Below, in pieces: positions 45,093-53,285 of a stretch of DNA of 64,000 bases (its first letter is position 1; every line of letters begins with the position of its first letter). The position numbers and the translations under genes were made by a program. Source of the stretch: CADEER01 sp965216585 (lineage in GTDB: Bacteria > Desulfobacterota > Binatia > HRBIN30 > CADEER01). The notes under the pieces are model-generated. The model saw only the letters and a list, made by a program, of their open reading frames with translations. It was not told the DNA's origin and did no database searches. The DNA is taken from positions 4,030,001 through 4,094,000 of the forward strand of contig CBDCGC010000003.1 in NCBI GenBank assembly GCA_965216585.1. The letters are read 5' to 3'.

Positions 45093-45491
45093 CTAGGGCG
45101 CGTCGACCAACCAGCGCCAGCAAGTTGGATTGCCGCAACTACTAAGAATCGCACGACCGTCTGCAGGGTTGTAGTAGTAGGCAGTTCCCGCCGGGATGTC
45201 GACTTTCCGAAAAGTGAACCCACCCGGCATTTCGGGATCGGCGAATCCCACGTCGACATCCTTAAGTAGAGTCTTCGTGATCGAAGGCTTCCATCCCTTT
45301 GCCTCGAGGTCGCGCGTATGCTCCGCCGTCAATCCTCCGGGGACGACCGGATTCATATGAACTCCCCCAGGCCGAAACAGTCCGATGTTCGTCATCGGCA
45401 CAGCTTCCGTCTGCGACCCCAAACTGATCGAACACGCAGGCGTCAACAAGCACAAGACTGACGTGACAATCAGCCCCCATTTATTGTTCAT
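45093..45491 (-). CDS. Putative lipoprotein, 132 residues
   Basis: Start ATG at 45491 preceded by AGGAGGG. Signal peptide NNKWGLIVTSVLCLLTPACS with a possible (imperfect, Pro-containing) lipobox at LTPAC. Mature part has the segment GLTAEHTRDLEAKGW, a PGGFTF strand and a C-terminal CGNPTCWRW pair of cysteines. Unknown function; 60 bp downstream of another exported orphan on the same strand. Confidence 0.55.
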   Translation of the reverse strand: MNNKWGLIVTSVLCLLTPACSISLGSQTEAVPMTNIGLFRPGGVHMNPVVPGGLTAEHTRDLEAKGWKPSITKTLLKDVDVGFADPEMPGGFTFRKVDIPAGTAYYYNPADGRAILSSCGNPTCWRWLVDAP

Positions 45492-45551
45492 GCGAATTCC
45501 CTCCTGCAAGCTACCAATAGCTTGCGTAAACCAACTACTCAGCGAAAAACA

Positions 45552-46319
45552 CTACCGGCTAGAATTGATGCACTGCTGCACGCACTCTTTCAAGGCCTCA
45601 AGCTCCTCTTCGACGTCGCCGCAATCGGTCGGGATCGCATCAGAATCGGCCGGTGAGAAGTTATCAAACGCCAATCCGATCCCGCTTGTTTTCGACCCCT
45701 TGAACAGAATGCGCAGACCGTGAATGTCCTCCGCCTGTCTTGGTCCAAACGAGAACTTCCACGGCCGGCCGTCCAACGCGAGATTCGCGGCATCGGGGCT
45801 GAGCCTCTCATCCAAGACCGCATTGTTGGCATCGATCGCCTGGATTAGCCACTGCTCAGAGTTCCCTGCCCGGCCATCGACGTCCCAGATTTCTCCCGAT
45901 GCGGCAGCAACCGGGCTGGAATACGCGACAATCAAGTTGAAAGGCGTTTCGAAGCTCGGAGTTCGGAGGAAGAACCTCCCTAGGCCACCTTCAGCATCCG
46001 CGTGTTCGGTATCCCATTCGCGCAGGGTGTCGTTCAAGAATCCGTCCGATCCATCCTCATCCTGGCCAACGGCCTCGACGATCGGAAACTGGTTTGCGTC
46101 GGCGATCCCATCGAGGTCGACATCCAAACCGAACCTCACTCCGTGAGATGATTCGTAGTGCGTTGAGATCGGTTCATTGTCCACTGGTGCGCGTCCAGCA
46201 ACAGTTTCGAAATCGATGACGTCGCCCACCTGTGCGGTGGAACAGCTACTGGCCAAGCCGACCACCGACACAAGACGTGCCACTTGCGCAAAGAGGTTCT
46301 TCAGTGTCGCCGAGCTCAT
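45552..46319 (-). CDS. Exported lipoprotein, 255 residues, unknown
   Basis: The ATG at 46319 is chosen (AGGAGG 8 bases upstream). Signal with lipobox LASSC around residue 26. Mature part is beta-rich: VIDFETVAGRAPVDNEPISTHY, a D-rich DVDLDGIADANQFP, FETPFNLIVAYSSPVAAASGEIWDVDG, and FDNFSP, a pattern like jelly-roll carbohydrate-binding or PEP-CTERM-type surface proteins, but no sorting tail is present. Ends in an acidic Cys-containing helix (DCGDVEEELEALKECVQQC). No assignment possible. Confidence 0.55.
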   Translation of the reverse strand: MSSATLKNLFAQVARLVSVVGLASSCSTAQVGDVIDFETVAGRAPVDNEPISTHYESSHGVRFGLDVDLDGIADANQFPIVEAVGQDEDGSDGFLNDTLREWDTEHADAEGGLGRFFLRTPSFETPFNLIVAYSSPVAAASGEIWDVDGRAGNSEQWLIQAIDANNAVLDERLSPDAANLALDGRPWKFSFGPRQAEDIHGLRILFKGSKTSGIGLAFDNFSPADSDAIPTDCGDVEEELEALKECVQQCINSSR

Positions 46320-46570
46320 TTGGTTGGACCTCCTCAAGTAGGTGGAGACACGTGCTTTCCCACAACTGAAAGCGGAGTCGCAATTAGGGATTCCACTTAC
46401 TGGGGGCCAGGCCTGATCTCGTTGGCCTGTGCCTCGCAGTCGCCTACCAGTGACAGTGATCCGAGTGCGTGGGCGACATCGTCGCAGGCGGGAGAGAGAG
46501 GGGAGAGACTGAGGTTCGTCGTCGACGGGGGCTTCTTGACTCCAGTCCTCACCGATTCATTATCGTTCGC

Positions 46571-46978
46571 ATGGTCGACCGGAAGATGGTGCTCAGCACA
46601 ATCGTCGCAACTGTCTGCGCGGCCCTCATCCTTGCCGCGCTCTCCTACTTTCCGCGGCTGCTTCGCTTCGACAGTCTCGAGTCCGACCTGAAGGCCATCA
46701 AGCAGTCGGTGTCGACGTTGACCACCGATGTGGCCGTCCTGAAGTCCGAGATGAAGGGAATTCGAGACGATCTCACCACCACATCAGTAAGCCCTGATCC
46801 TGCGATCGAGCGGGAGCGACTACTCGAAGGGATTCGCACAGTCCTCCGCGAGGAGCTGTCGATTGCTCCACCCGCAACACTGCCGCCCACACAAACGCCG
46901 CTTCGCAAAGAGAGTCCGACCATAATTCCTCCGCGCGTGAAGCCAATGCTGATGCTGAACACCCCCACGGGGCGCTAG
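46571..46978 (+). CDS. Small membrane-anchored coiled-coil protein
   Basis: 135 residues from the ATG at 46571. One N-terminal helix (KMVLSTIVATVCAALILAALSYF), then a heptad-like stretch (LESDLKAIKQSVSTLTTDVAVLKSEMKGIRDDL), a Pro/Thr-rich tail. Unknown. Convergent with the 187-residue coiled-coil gene with one base between the stops. Confidence 0.5.
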   Translation: MVDRKMVLSTIVATVCAALILAALSYFPRLLRFDSLESDLKAIKQSVSTLTTDVAVLKSEMKGIRDDLTTTSVSPDPAIERERLLEGIRTVLREELSIAPPATLPPTQTPLRKESPTIIPPRVKPMLMLNTPTGR

Positions 46979-46979
46979 C

Positions 46980-47543
46980 TCAGCTCACTGGAGCGTCAGT
47001 CGAGCTCTCGAGCATCCCGAGCGACAGTTCCTTTTCTCGAATCTCAAGGCGCCTTAGCTTGCGTTCGAGCCTCGCTGTCGGAATCCGCACGAATAGGCCT
47101 ACGAGCGCCAGAAGCGCGGTCGCCCCCGAACCGAGGAGCCCAAAGGACAATAGCTGTTCGGTTCGCTCGAGCTCTCTTTTCTCATCCTCGAGCACAGCCT
47201 TTGCGTCCTCGAGGTCGGACTTCTCTCGCTGCAGCCTCAGCTTTTCAGCCTCCAGCTTGTTCGTTCGTTCGCGCAGCCTACTCTTTTCTCGTGCGATTTC
47301 CTTCTCTCTGTCTTCGAGCTCGTCTACGAGCCGTGAGATCTCTCGCTTGTCCGCAGCGGGAATCGCCGCCCCCCGTGTGACGTTACGGATCTTCTTGTCG
47401 ATGTCCCGCAAAAGAAGCCCCGCATCGGACGGTGTAGGCAGCGCAAGCAGCGTGGCAAAGGATAGTAGAACCCTCGCCGTCACCACGTTCCCGCGCCGGT
47501 CGCCGCGCATCTTCCACTCAACGCAACTTCCATTTGTCGCCAT
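46980..47543 (-). CDS. Coiled-coil membrane protein, 187 residues
   Basis: Signal-like N-terminal segment (VLLSFATLLALPTPSDAG), a long charged coiled coil (about 60-135; KEISREKSRL-type heptads rich in E, K, R, L), a single membrane helix (LLSFGLLGSGATALLALVGLFV) and a basic cytoplasmic tail. The start at 47543 (MATNGSCVEWK) has GGAAGGA at good spacing and overlaps the upstream gene by 26 bp; the ATG at 47510 is the alternative. Third gene after the Cys-rich protein in a leftward unit. Confidence 0.55.
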   Translation of the reverse strand: MATNGSCVEWKMRGDRRGNVVTARVLLSFATLLALPTPSDAGLLLRDIDKKIRNVTRGAAIPAADKREISRLVDELEDREKEIAREKSRLRERTNKLEAEKLRLQREKSDLEDAKAVLEDEKRELERTEQLLSFGLLGSGATALLALVGLFVRIPTARLERKLRRLEIREKELSLGMLESSTDAPVS

Positions 47544-48459
47544 CGCGCTTCCTTCCCTGCCCAAGATACCTCAGGTGCCCCCAGAGGTGCTCAACGGGAA
47601 GGCTGTAGGTCAACGAAACCTCCCAAGTGGTTTCGTTCTCGAGCTGGTCTTCTAGTACCTGTGGAGCGTCCTTCTTTTCTTCGTTGTCTCTGGGACGGTC
47701 AAGTTTCCTTGTACGACCATAGCCAATGTCAGCGGTGAACTTGAACGCGTCGATGACCAGATCATCGTACCAAAGCCCGTCGCGCTTCTCTTCCGGAGCC
47801 CAGTAGTTGCCACTGTTCTTGGCTGCGAGCCAGATGCGAAGAAGATCAGCCAATATCACCTTCGAATCGTAGCCGATACCTACGGCCCAATTCGTGTCTT
47901 TCTCGGTCTCTTGCACCGCGACAGACTCGGACTGGAACCGGGAGGAAGTAGCCTTGTTGGTCCTTCCGACCTTGCTTTGGAACTTCATCCCCCCAACGAG
48001 CAGTCGTTCAACCGGACTGAGGCGTGAAATTCGGTTTTGCTTGGTCGTCCCTGACGCTACCGCAACACGGGACGCGGCGATGCAAGCCGCCTCTTGGCGA
48101 GCCGGACACTCGGTCGCAGGAGCGTTCGCGATCTGGTTGCACTCCCTTCTTTCGGCTGCGGTTCTGACGAGGCACAGCCTGCAAGTCTTCAGTTCCCTTT
48201 CCACACATCCCTGAGGGTTCGGATCGCTTCTGCAAGCAGCCTGGAACTTTGCCGTTTTGGCTAGACATGCATTGCAGGCGCTCTGGGCCTCGGTGGCGCA
48301 CTGCGCCGCTCCCCGCACGTCGCCAATACACTCTCCGGCGAAGTTGCCAACCGCGCAGGGGCCCGACACTTGTGCCATCGTCGAGATCGCGACCGCGAAA
48401 TCCAGCAAGACCGTCGCTAAGGCAATACTGCCCACGCGGATGAATCTGCTTGTCCTCAT
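47518..48459 (-). CDS. Exported Cys-rich protein, 313 residues, unknown
   Basis: From the ATG at 48459 it has a signal peptide (MRTSRFIRVGSIALATVLLDFAVAISTMAQ). The first mature 100 residues are Cys-rich (CAVGNFAGECIGDVRGAAQC, CNACLAKTAKFQAAC, CVERELKTCRLC, CNQIANAPATECP), suggesting disulfides. The rest has alternating beta-like segments (WAVGIGYDSKVILADLLRIWLAAKN, DAFKFTADIGYGRTRKL, TTWEVSLTYSLPVEHLWGHL) that could form an outer-membrane barrel or lectin-like sheet. An upstream ATG at 48543 has a better ribosome site but would put the signal peptide 28 residues inside. Not recognised. Confidence 0.5.
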   Translation of the reverse strand: MRTSRFIRVGSIALATVLLDFAVAISTMAQVSGPCAVGNFAGECIGDVRGAAQCATEAQSACNACLAKTAKFQAACRSDPNPQGCVERELKTCRLCLVRTAAERRECNQIANAPATECPARQEAACIAASRVAVASGTTKQNRISRLSPVERLLVGGMKFQSKVGRTNKATSSRFQSESVAVQETEKDTNWAVGIGYDSKVILADLLRIWLAAKNSGNYWAPEEKRDGLWYDDLVIDAFKFTADIGYGRTRKLDRPRDNEEKKDAPQVLEDQLENETTWEVSLTYSLPVEHLWGHLRYLGQGRKRDGDKWKLR

Positions 48460-48557
48460 CCGTGTTCGGCAGCTAGGACCTTGCGTTCGGACACCCGCGG
48501 AGCACAAGCGCGAGTAGATCGATCGTTGCGACACTAAGAACATAAGTCCCCCCTTTT

Positions 48558-48938
48558 TTAACGGCGGTCGGTCACGACTTCGGAGCAAACCAAGCAGACT
48601 CCAGCACCCTCTTGTGCGTACCACCGGCATTCGCTTCGAATGCCGCAGCGCGGGAGATTGGCATCGTCGGTGTCCGGTCGCAGGGTCGCCAGCTCCGCCC
48701 CCACCCCGCAGCCGCCGCTACTCCACTGCGCGCATTTGCACTCTGCGCACGAGGCCGAGAAGCGGAACCGCTTCCCTGGGTCTCGACCTCTTTGGACATC
48801 CTCGATGAAATCGGCCGTCACGGGGAGGGGACACCCAACGTACTCGATCGTCCCCTCCGCGGAGACGACGCCGATGAGATCGGCACCTTCTGCGAGAGGT
48901 GCGCTTGGACAACGCATCTGCCGACTACCGGCTTTCAT
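48558..48938 (-). CDS. Small cysteine-rich putative metal-binding protein
   Basis: 126 residues with ten Cys. The centre has CAECKCAQWSSGGCGVG and the end CGIRSECRWYAQEGAGVCLVCSEVV, a 'C-IR--CRW--Q-G---C--C--V' pattern that I have seen in small uncharacterised proteins of diverse bacteria, some beside peptide natural-product genes. The four to six clustered Cys could bind Zn or Fe-S. Start is uncertain between 48938 and 48917. It lies 24 bp after the 82-residue gene. Confidence 0.55.
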   Translation of the reverse strand: MKAGSRQMRCPSAPLAEGADLIGVVSAEGTIEYVGCPLPVTADFIEDVQRGRDPGKRFRFSASCAECKCAQWSSGGCGVGAELATLRPDTDDANLPRCGIRSECRWYAQEGAGVCLVCSEVVTDRR

Positions 48939-48962
48939 CCCCCTAGATGCCCCTTTTTTCAG

Positions 48963-49211
48963 CTACTTCCCGATGTCCTTGATCACATCGGCGCGGAGAT
49001 CGCGGATTCCGACCTCGATGAAGCCGTACCACTCGGGGCGGAACTTGCCCGCGACGACCAGCCCCTTGCCGAACCCCTTGTCGATTGAGGAGTACTCTTG
49101 GAGCAGAGCTGCAGTTGCAGCCGAACCAAGTCGGTCGGCCGCCGCGCCGGCCGCACGGATCTTCAGCGCCGCCGACCTGTTCTTTCTTCTCCCTTTTGCC
49201 TTTGCTGCCAT
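48963..49211 (-). CDS. Small basic orphan protein, 82 residues
   Basis: ATG at 49211 with GGAGG 7 bases upstream. Basic N-terminus (MAAKAKGRRKNRSAALKIRAAGAAADRLG), then a helical Ala-rich part and a C-terminal EWYGFIEVGIRDLRADVIKDIGK. No family recognised. Probably the first gene of the leftward orphan unit 49211-46980. Confidence 0.5.
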   Translation of the reverse strand: MAAKAKGRRKNRSAALKIRAAGAAADRLGSAATAALLQEYSSIDKGFGKGLVVAGKFRPEWYGFIEVGIRDLRADVIKDIGK

Positions 49212-49613
49212 GTTGAAACCTCCGTTCCTGTTTGAGTCGGCTAAAAGTACCCAACGGGAATCGGTTCTTTCAATTGGGACTTCTACGTAGGAGCCACGGT
49301 TGACGGCGGCCGGCACGCGTTGGTATCGAGGCAACTGGACGCCTGGCTACGGAGCTCATCAGCTCCGCAAACGGGAACGCAGAGAGCACCTTGAACAAGC
49401 TGCCCCTCTGTTCTCCTCGGCTACGCTACTCGCAGCCCTCCACTGCAACCGGATTGTCCGAACTGAAAGAAGAAATCGGTGCAGCCGATCTCGGGTGTTC
49501 TCACCGGCACAGAAGATCCCGTCAGGGGTATCCCCAATTGCGGGCGTAGAGCGCCGGATGCTACCGAGCACTTTCACTTGCCAAGAAAGTGCCGCGATTT
49601 AGGAGGTTCAAAC
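49212..49613. other. Divergent intergenic region, no gene
   Basis: About 400 bp between two divergent genes, so likely holds both promoters. A perfect small hairpin, CGGAGCT (49350-49356)/AGCTCCG (49361-49367), lies in it. No ORF with a ribosome site is seen. Confidence 0.45.
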
Positions 49614-50798
49614 ATGCACGAACGTACACACGAAATGTTGTTGCGACAGATCGAACACCTGCGTTTGACACACGACATCCCGCCGACAGTTCGTTTCCGG
49701 GCCGAGGGCGCAGCTGACGATACCGCGGCAATCCAGTGGCTGCTCGACCACGTATATCGAACGACGCGTGGCGACGTTCGGGGAGTGCCCTTCGCGCTTC
49801 CACCAGCAGAATACCGTGTAAGTGACACGTTGTACGTGAGGCATCGCGGAACCGTCATGGATGCCCCTGGTTGCGAGATCGTATTCGATCCGCCACCGGC
49901 GCGATCCGAATCCGGCGCAGGCGGACTAGAGGACGACGAACGTGGAAGCGGTACGCTACTCGAGATGCAGGCCGACCGTTGTGTACTCAACCTGCAAGGG
50001 ACGCGGCTAACACCCGCGGATCTATACAATGCATGGAACAGAGACCTTTGCGCCATCAAGATGACGAACGCCAACGATTGTCGTGTTCTCGGACCGCACA
50101 TCTACTACTGGCAGCATGGCATCTGGCTACTCGCCCGAAATGGGGAAGAGGGGAGCCAAACACGAGGGGCCGCACACAATGAGATCGAGCCCGGCTTCAT
50201 CCAGGATTGCAAGCTAGGGATCCGAATCACCGACGCTGTCGGCGGCCCGGAAGGATACTGCAACGGAAACAACATTCGAGGAGGTCACTACGTCTGGGCG
50301 GGCGAAGTCTATTCCAGGGCAATAACCGACACCCGCGGGGCGTGGGAAGAACACGACGGCATTCCCGCAGCGACCCACTTCTATGTTGACTCGAAGGAAA
50401 CGAGTGGCTGCACCCTGCTACAGCCCGGGTTTGGCGGACCAGATAAGACGATAGAATCGCTGGGTCACCATGCGCGCTTCGCCTACCTCGGAGGCGAAGG
50501 CTGTCGCATTTTCGGCGGCCGGGCGGAGGGAGCCAACTTGGTGGAGTTTGGTGAAGAATCGATCGCAAACGTTGTCATTGCCGGGCACGGCGGTAGGCTG
50601 CGTATTCGAGGTCCCCTGCACGAGCGCTACAACTACGTATGGGCAAGGCAGATCGTCCCCTGGTTTGGCCCCTTACATCGCTTCGAGGAGGACGGGCAGG
50701 TGGTTTATCGTACCCCGTGGGAGCCAAGTTGGTGGTACAGGGACACCCCGGAGGGAGATCCGCGGAGGTTCAACCCGAGAGAACCTTGGACGGCTTGA
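49614..50798 (+). CDS. Parallel beta-helix (pectate-lyase/tailspike-like) protein
   Basis: 394 residues from the ATG at 49614 behind AGGAGG. Opening VRFRAEGAADDTAAIQWLLDHVY is the N-terminal capping helix seen in Pectate_lyase_3/tail-spike folds, followed by ALPPAEYRVSDTLYVRHRGTVMDAPGCEIVF and then Gly/Asn/Val-rich coils (CRVLGPHIYYWQHGIWLLARN, NGNNIRGGHYVWAG, GCRIFGGRAEGANLVEFGEESIANVVIAGHGG). No signal peptide. Next to baseplate-like fragments it may be a phage or tailocin receptor-binding spike; a stand-alone polysaccharide-binding protein is the alternative. Confidence 0.65.
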   Translation: MHERTHEMLLRQIEHLRLTHDIPPTVRFRAEGAADDTAAIQWLLDHVYRTTRGDVRGVPFALPPAEYRVSDTLYVRHRGTVMDAPGCEIVFDPPPARSESGAGGLEDDERGSGTLLEMQADRCVLNLQGTRLTPADLYNAWNRDLCAIKMTNANDCRVLGPHIYYWQHGIWLLARNGEEGSQTRGAAHNEIEPGFIQDCKLGIRITDAVGGPEGYCNGNNIRGGHYVWAGEVYSRAITDTRGAWEEHDGIPAATHFYVDSKETSGCTLLQPGFGGPDKTIESLGHHARFAYLGGEGCRIFGGRAEGANLVEFGEESIANVVIAGHGGRLRIRGPLHERYNYVWARQIVPWFGPLHRFEEDGQVVYRTPWEPSWWYRDTPEGDPRRFNPREPWTA

Positions 50799-50852
50799 CC
50801 ACTTCGGCCCCGATCCCAGACAAGCAGAGTCAGGAACGGTATACTGCGCAAA

Positions 50853-51059
50853 ATGTACCTGCACCCAGCGGAGAATCTCATCGAGATTGCACCCGGCGTG
50901 GTGACGCGCGTCTACCCCGACACCTGGGAGGTCGACGTCGAGCCGATCTACGACAGTGGCGGCACCGTGATTCGCGCGAAGGTCGTTGTCGCCGATCGCG
51001 AGAAAGCGCGTAAAACGGGGCGAATCGCCGAGGGTTGGCGGAATCGGGTAGCGGTGTAG
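50853..51059 (+). CDS. Small orphan, possibly phage-structural remnant
   Basis: 68 residues: MYLHPAENLIEIAPGVVTRV...WEVDVEPIYDSGGTVIRAKVVVAD. The beta-rich look resembles phage baseplate or tail components, but it is too short to assign. No clear ribosome site. It follows the beta-helix gene by 54 bp. Confidence 0.35.
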   Translation: MYLHPAENLIEIAPGVVTRVYPDTWEVDVEPIYDSGGTVIRAKVVVADREKARKTGRIAEGWRNRVAV

Positions 51060-51219
51060 TAGTCGGGCGGAAGCCTGGCTGCCCAGAAGGAAGAAGGGGC
51101 CCGGAGTAGTAGCTCCGGACCCCAAGTAGGTTCGCGCGAACGCGAGACCTGGCCGTAGAGCTGTCGTCGCACGTCGGCGCTGCGGAGTCCAGAGGTAAGC
51201 GGGCGGAGAGCACCCGGCC

Positions 51220-51456
51220 GTGGAGGAGCTTCGCCAGCGATCATGCCGCCATTGCAGGGGTTTGTTCGTGATCTGCCGGCGCTGCGTCGGCACCTATCTT
51301 CCCGAGCTGCATACGCCCGAGCGCGAGGGCAGGGTCATCTACATCAGGCTCGATGCGCTCGAGCAGGCACCGGTCGCGATCCCCGTGCACAACACGATGG
51401 TTCCCGACGTGGACATGGCGGAGATCACTCACTGGTTTCAGATGCTCGGCTTCTGA
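51220..51456 (+). CDS. Mosaic small ORF: zinc-ribbon start joined to an unrelated tail
   Basis: 78 residues from a GTG. The first part, CRHCRGLFVICRRC, is a four-Cys zinc-ribbon-like motif. The rest (YLPELHTPEREGRVIYIRL...MAEITHWFQMLGF) has no link to it and leads, with no gap, into the baseplate-like gene. It may be a fusion at a recombination joint, or a decayed gene. Confidence 0.35.
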   Translation: MEELRQRSCRHCRGLFVICRRCVGTYLPELHTPEREGRVIYIRLDALEQAPVAIPVHNTMVPDVDMAEITHWFQMLGF

Positions 51457-51774
51457 ATGACGATCAACAGGTCAGGCGAGCTCGAGCTGCGCAACCAGGC
51501 CTATCCCGACAAGCTCCTCCAGTTTCGGATCCGAGAGGACGGCAACGAAGTACGGCTCGATACGCCCAGAACGCATGTCGTGCTACGCGACGACGACGGC
51601 GGGATCACCGAGCAGGATGTGACCGTCAAGTGCACTAACGCCAACGTCCAGGCCTCTGGCAATGCCAGCGTGGACGCCGGCGGCAACCTCGATCTCCAGG
51701 CTGGCGGCAATGCGTCACTGAGCGCCGCGGGGAAAAAGGGGGACAGGCACCAGTTATTGGTTGTAACTCTTTAG
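51457..51774 (+). CDS. Phage baseplate assembly protein V-like C-terminus, interrupted by palindromic element
   Basis: ATG follows the previous stop directly. LDTPRTHVVLRDDDGGITEQDVTVKCTNANVQASGNASVDAGGNLDLQAGGNAS is the repetitive beta-spike C-terminus of gpV/VgrG-type baseplate proteins. After SLSAAG the frame enters the GGGGACAGGCACC element and adds 13 unrelated residues before stopping. N-terminal OB-fold and gpV core are absent. Most likely a remnant of a contractile-tail (phage or tailocin) module. Confidence 0.6.
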   Translation: MTINRSGELELRNQAYPDKLLQFRIREDGNEVRLDTPRTHVVLRDDDGGITEQDVTVKCTNANVQASGNASVDAGGNLDLQAGGNASLSAAGKKGDRHQLLVVTL

Positions 51775-51820
51775 ATTTTCGCGGAATTTGGACCGAAATT
51801 GGTGCCTGTCCCCAATTTCT
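51730..51820. repeat. GGGGACAGGCACC-type palindromic element, copy 2
   Basis: GGGGGACAGGCACCAGTTATTGG at the left, CCGAAATTGGTGCCTGTCCCC at the right; same orientation as copy 1 at 41905-41993, with the shared core TATTGGTTGTA...GGAATTT-GACCGAAATTGG. The inverted termini here are better conserved than in copy 1. It interrupts the baseplate-like frame on its left and abuts an integrase remnant on its right. Confidence 0.9.
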
Positions 51821-51824
51821 CCCC

Positions 51825-51917
51825 CATCGAACCTTGCCCGAGAAGGCGCTGGATGGTGGGCAAGTCCACACCGTCTTCGAGCAGCTGGGTGGCAAACGAA
51901 TGTTGGAGGACGTGCGC
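51825..51917 (-). pseudogene. Tyrosine recombinase (integrase) C-terminal remnant
   Basis: About 30 codons on the - strand read HVLQHSFATQLLEDGVDL then PTIQRLLGQGSM, matching the box II region LRHSFATHLLE-GVDLRTIQ-LLGH of XerC/D- and IS91-associated integrases. The Arg of the H-x-x-R motif region is Gln here and both ends are lost; the 3' side runs into the palindromic element. A non-functional scrap. Confidence 0.75.
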
Positions 51918-52152
51918 CTCTCCATTCGGTCGCGTAACTCTCCCATCGTGAAACCTCCTGTGGGTGTTCGTTCGCCCCGCCACCATCGGCGAAGCTTCCC
52001 CACAGGCTGGGGGTGTGACCCATCCTACATAGGAGAGCCCCTCTCGGGATGGCTCAGCTGCCGCGTAGCGGCTTAGTTCAAGCGGTCTCAGTGCCGCTCG
52101 TCCGTTGACCTTTGCGATTGCGAGTTTGCCACTCATGTATTACGCTCTGCTC

Positions 52153-52410
52153 ATGAAGACCGTTACGGTGCGTTTACCGGAGCCGCTGGTGGCGGAGATC
52201 GAAGCTGAATCTTCGGCGCGTCGCATCTCGAAGTCGGATGTGATCCGGCAGCGGCTCGAGCTGTTTCGGGGGAAAGAAGCCTCGAGCGGGAAAACCGCGC
52301 GCATTGCTGACCTGATCGGCTCGGTGGGCGGGCTGCCCGCCGATCTCAGCACGAAGCGAAAGAGCTACCTTCGGTCCACCGGCTATGGCCGCAAAGAGCG
52401 TTCTGGTTGA
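52153..52410 (+). CDS. CopG/RHH antitoxin of a PIN-toxin pair
   Basis: 85 residues from the ATG at 52153. Ribbon-helix-helix: MKTVTVRLPEPLVAEIEAES as strand plus helix 1, ARRISKSDVIRQRLELF as helix 2. The Lys/Arg-rich C-terminal part binds the toxin. Overlaps the PIN gene by 26 bp, which indicates translational coupling. Such pairs usually autorepress. Confidence 0.82.
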   Translation: MKTVTVRLPEPLVAEIEAESSARRISKSDVIRQRLELFRGKEASSGKTARIADLIGSVGGLPADLSTKRKSYLRSTGYGRKERSG

Positions 52411-52795
52411 TGCGGGCTTTCTAATCGCCTTGCTCAGTCGGCGCGATCGCCATCACGATTGGGCCGCCGTTCAAGTGCAGGCGCTGCCCCAACCCTGGCT
52501 GACCTGCGACGCGGTGCTGTCCGAATCGTTCCATCTCCTCGGTCCGGCGGGCCGCCCCGGCCTCGATCAGCTCATACGCCGCGGCGTTGTCATGTCTCGG
52601 TTTTCCTTCCAGGACGAGCTGAAACGCGTCCTCGATCTCATGCGCAAGTATCGCTCCGTTCCGATGAGCCTGGCCGACGCTTGTATGGTTCGCATGGCTG
52701 AAATCCTCGCCGATTCGCTGCTGGTCACGACCGACGGAGACTTTCGCGTCTATCGCAGACACGGCCGCCAGGTCATCCCGGCATTGATGCCTTGA
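52385..52795 (+). CDS. PIN-domain (VapC-like) toxin
   Basis: 136 residues. PIN ribonuclease acidic residues: SVLVDAGFLIALLSRRDRHH (first Asp), DAVLSESFHLL (Glu), MSLADACMVRMAE (Asp) and TTDGDFRVYRRHGR (last Asp). Cuts RNA when the RHH antitoxin is lost. Its last 27 codons are duplicated, slightly diverged, at 53622-53702. Confidence 0.85.
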   Translation: MAAKSVLVDAGFLIALLSRRDRHHDWAAVQVQALPQPWLTCDAVLSESFHLLGPAGRPGLDQLIRRGVVMSRFSFQDELKRVLDLMRKYRSVPMSLADACMVRMAEILADSLLVTTDGDFRVYRRHGRQVIPALMP

Positions 52796-52886
52796 TCGCG
52801 GCCGTTGCCGAGGCGCCTTCGTTATTGGATCTTCTGCAGGACACGGCTTCTGTTCGGGACCGACAGAACCTTCGTGCTTCGGCGGG

Positions 52887-53285
52887 TCACGGGGGGAAGT
52901 GTCGTACGAGAATGCGGGCGATCGCCGTGAAGTCGGCATCCGTGGTCAAGAGCTCGGCCCCGTGTTCCATCGCGCTTGCTGCGATCCACATGTCGTTGGT
53001 CGGGGCTGGCCGACCGGCGCGTCGCAAGTCTGCATAGATCACCGCGTAGCGTCGTGCCGTCCCCTCCAGAAGGGGCACAATGCTCGTGCGCGGACTCTGC
53101 AAGAATCCGTGCAGCTCCTCTTCGTTGGCGTGCTTTCGCATCCCTGCTTCGAAGCCTGCCAGTAGTTCGCCCAGGACGGTGACCGGGAGCAAGATCTCGC
53201 GAGCGCGCCGCAAGGAGGCGACGACTTCCGCGTGTCCTCGCTTGAACGCGGAGTAGGCGGAGGTGTCCAGGAGGATCCGGCTCAT
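52887..53285 (-). CDS. VapC-type PIN toxin
   Basis: 132 residues. ILLDTSAYSAFKRGH (first Asp), VTVLGELLAGFEAG (Glu), PTNDMWIAASAMEHG (Asp), LLTTDADFTAI (Asp): complete PIN active site. Endoribonuclease toxin, many members cleave tRNA. Start overlaps the antitoxin stop (ATGA at 53282-53285). Opposite in strand to the previous pair. Confidence 0.92.
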   Translation of the reverse strand: MSRILLDTSAYSAFKRGHAEVVASLRRAREILLPVTVLGELLAGFEAGMRKHANEEELHGFLQSPRTSIVPLLEGTARRYAVIYADLRRAGRPAPTNDMWIAASAMEHGAELLTTDADFTAIARILVRHFPP

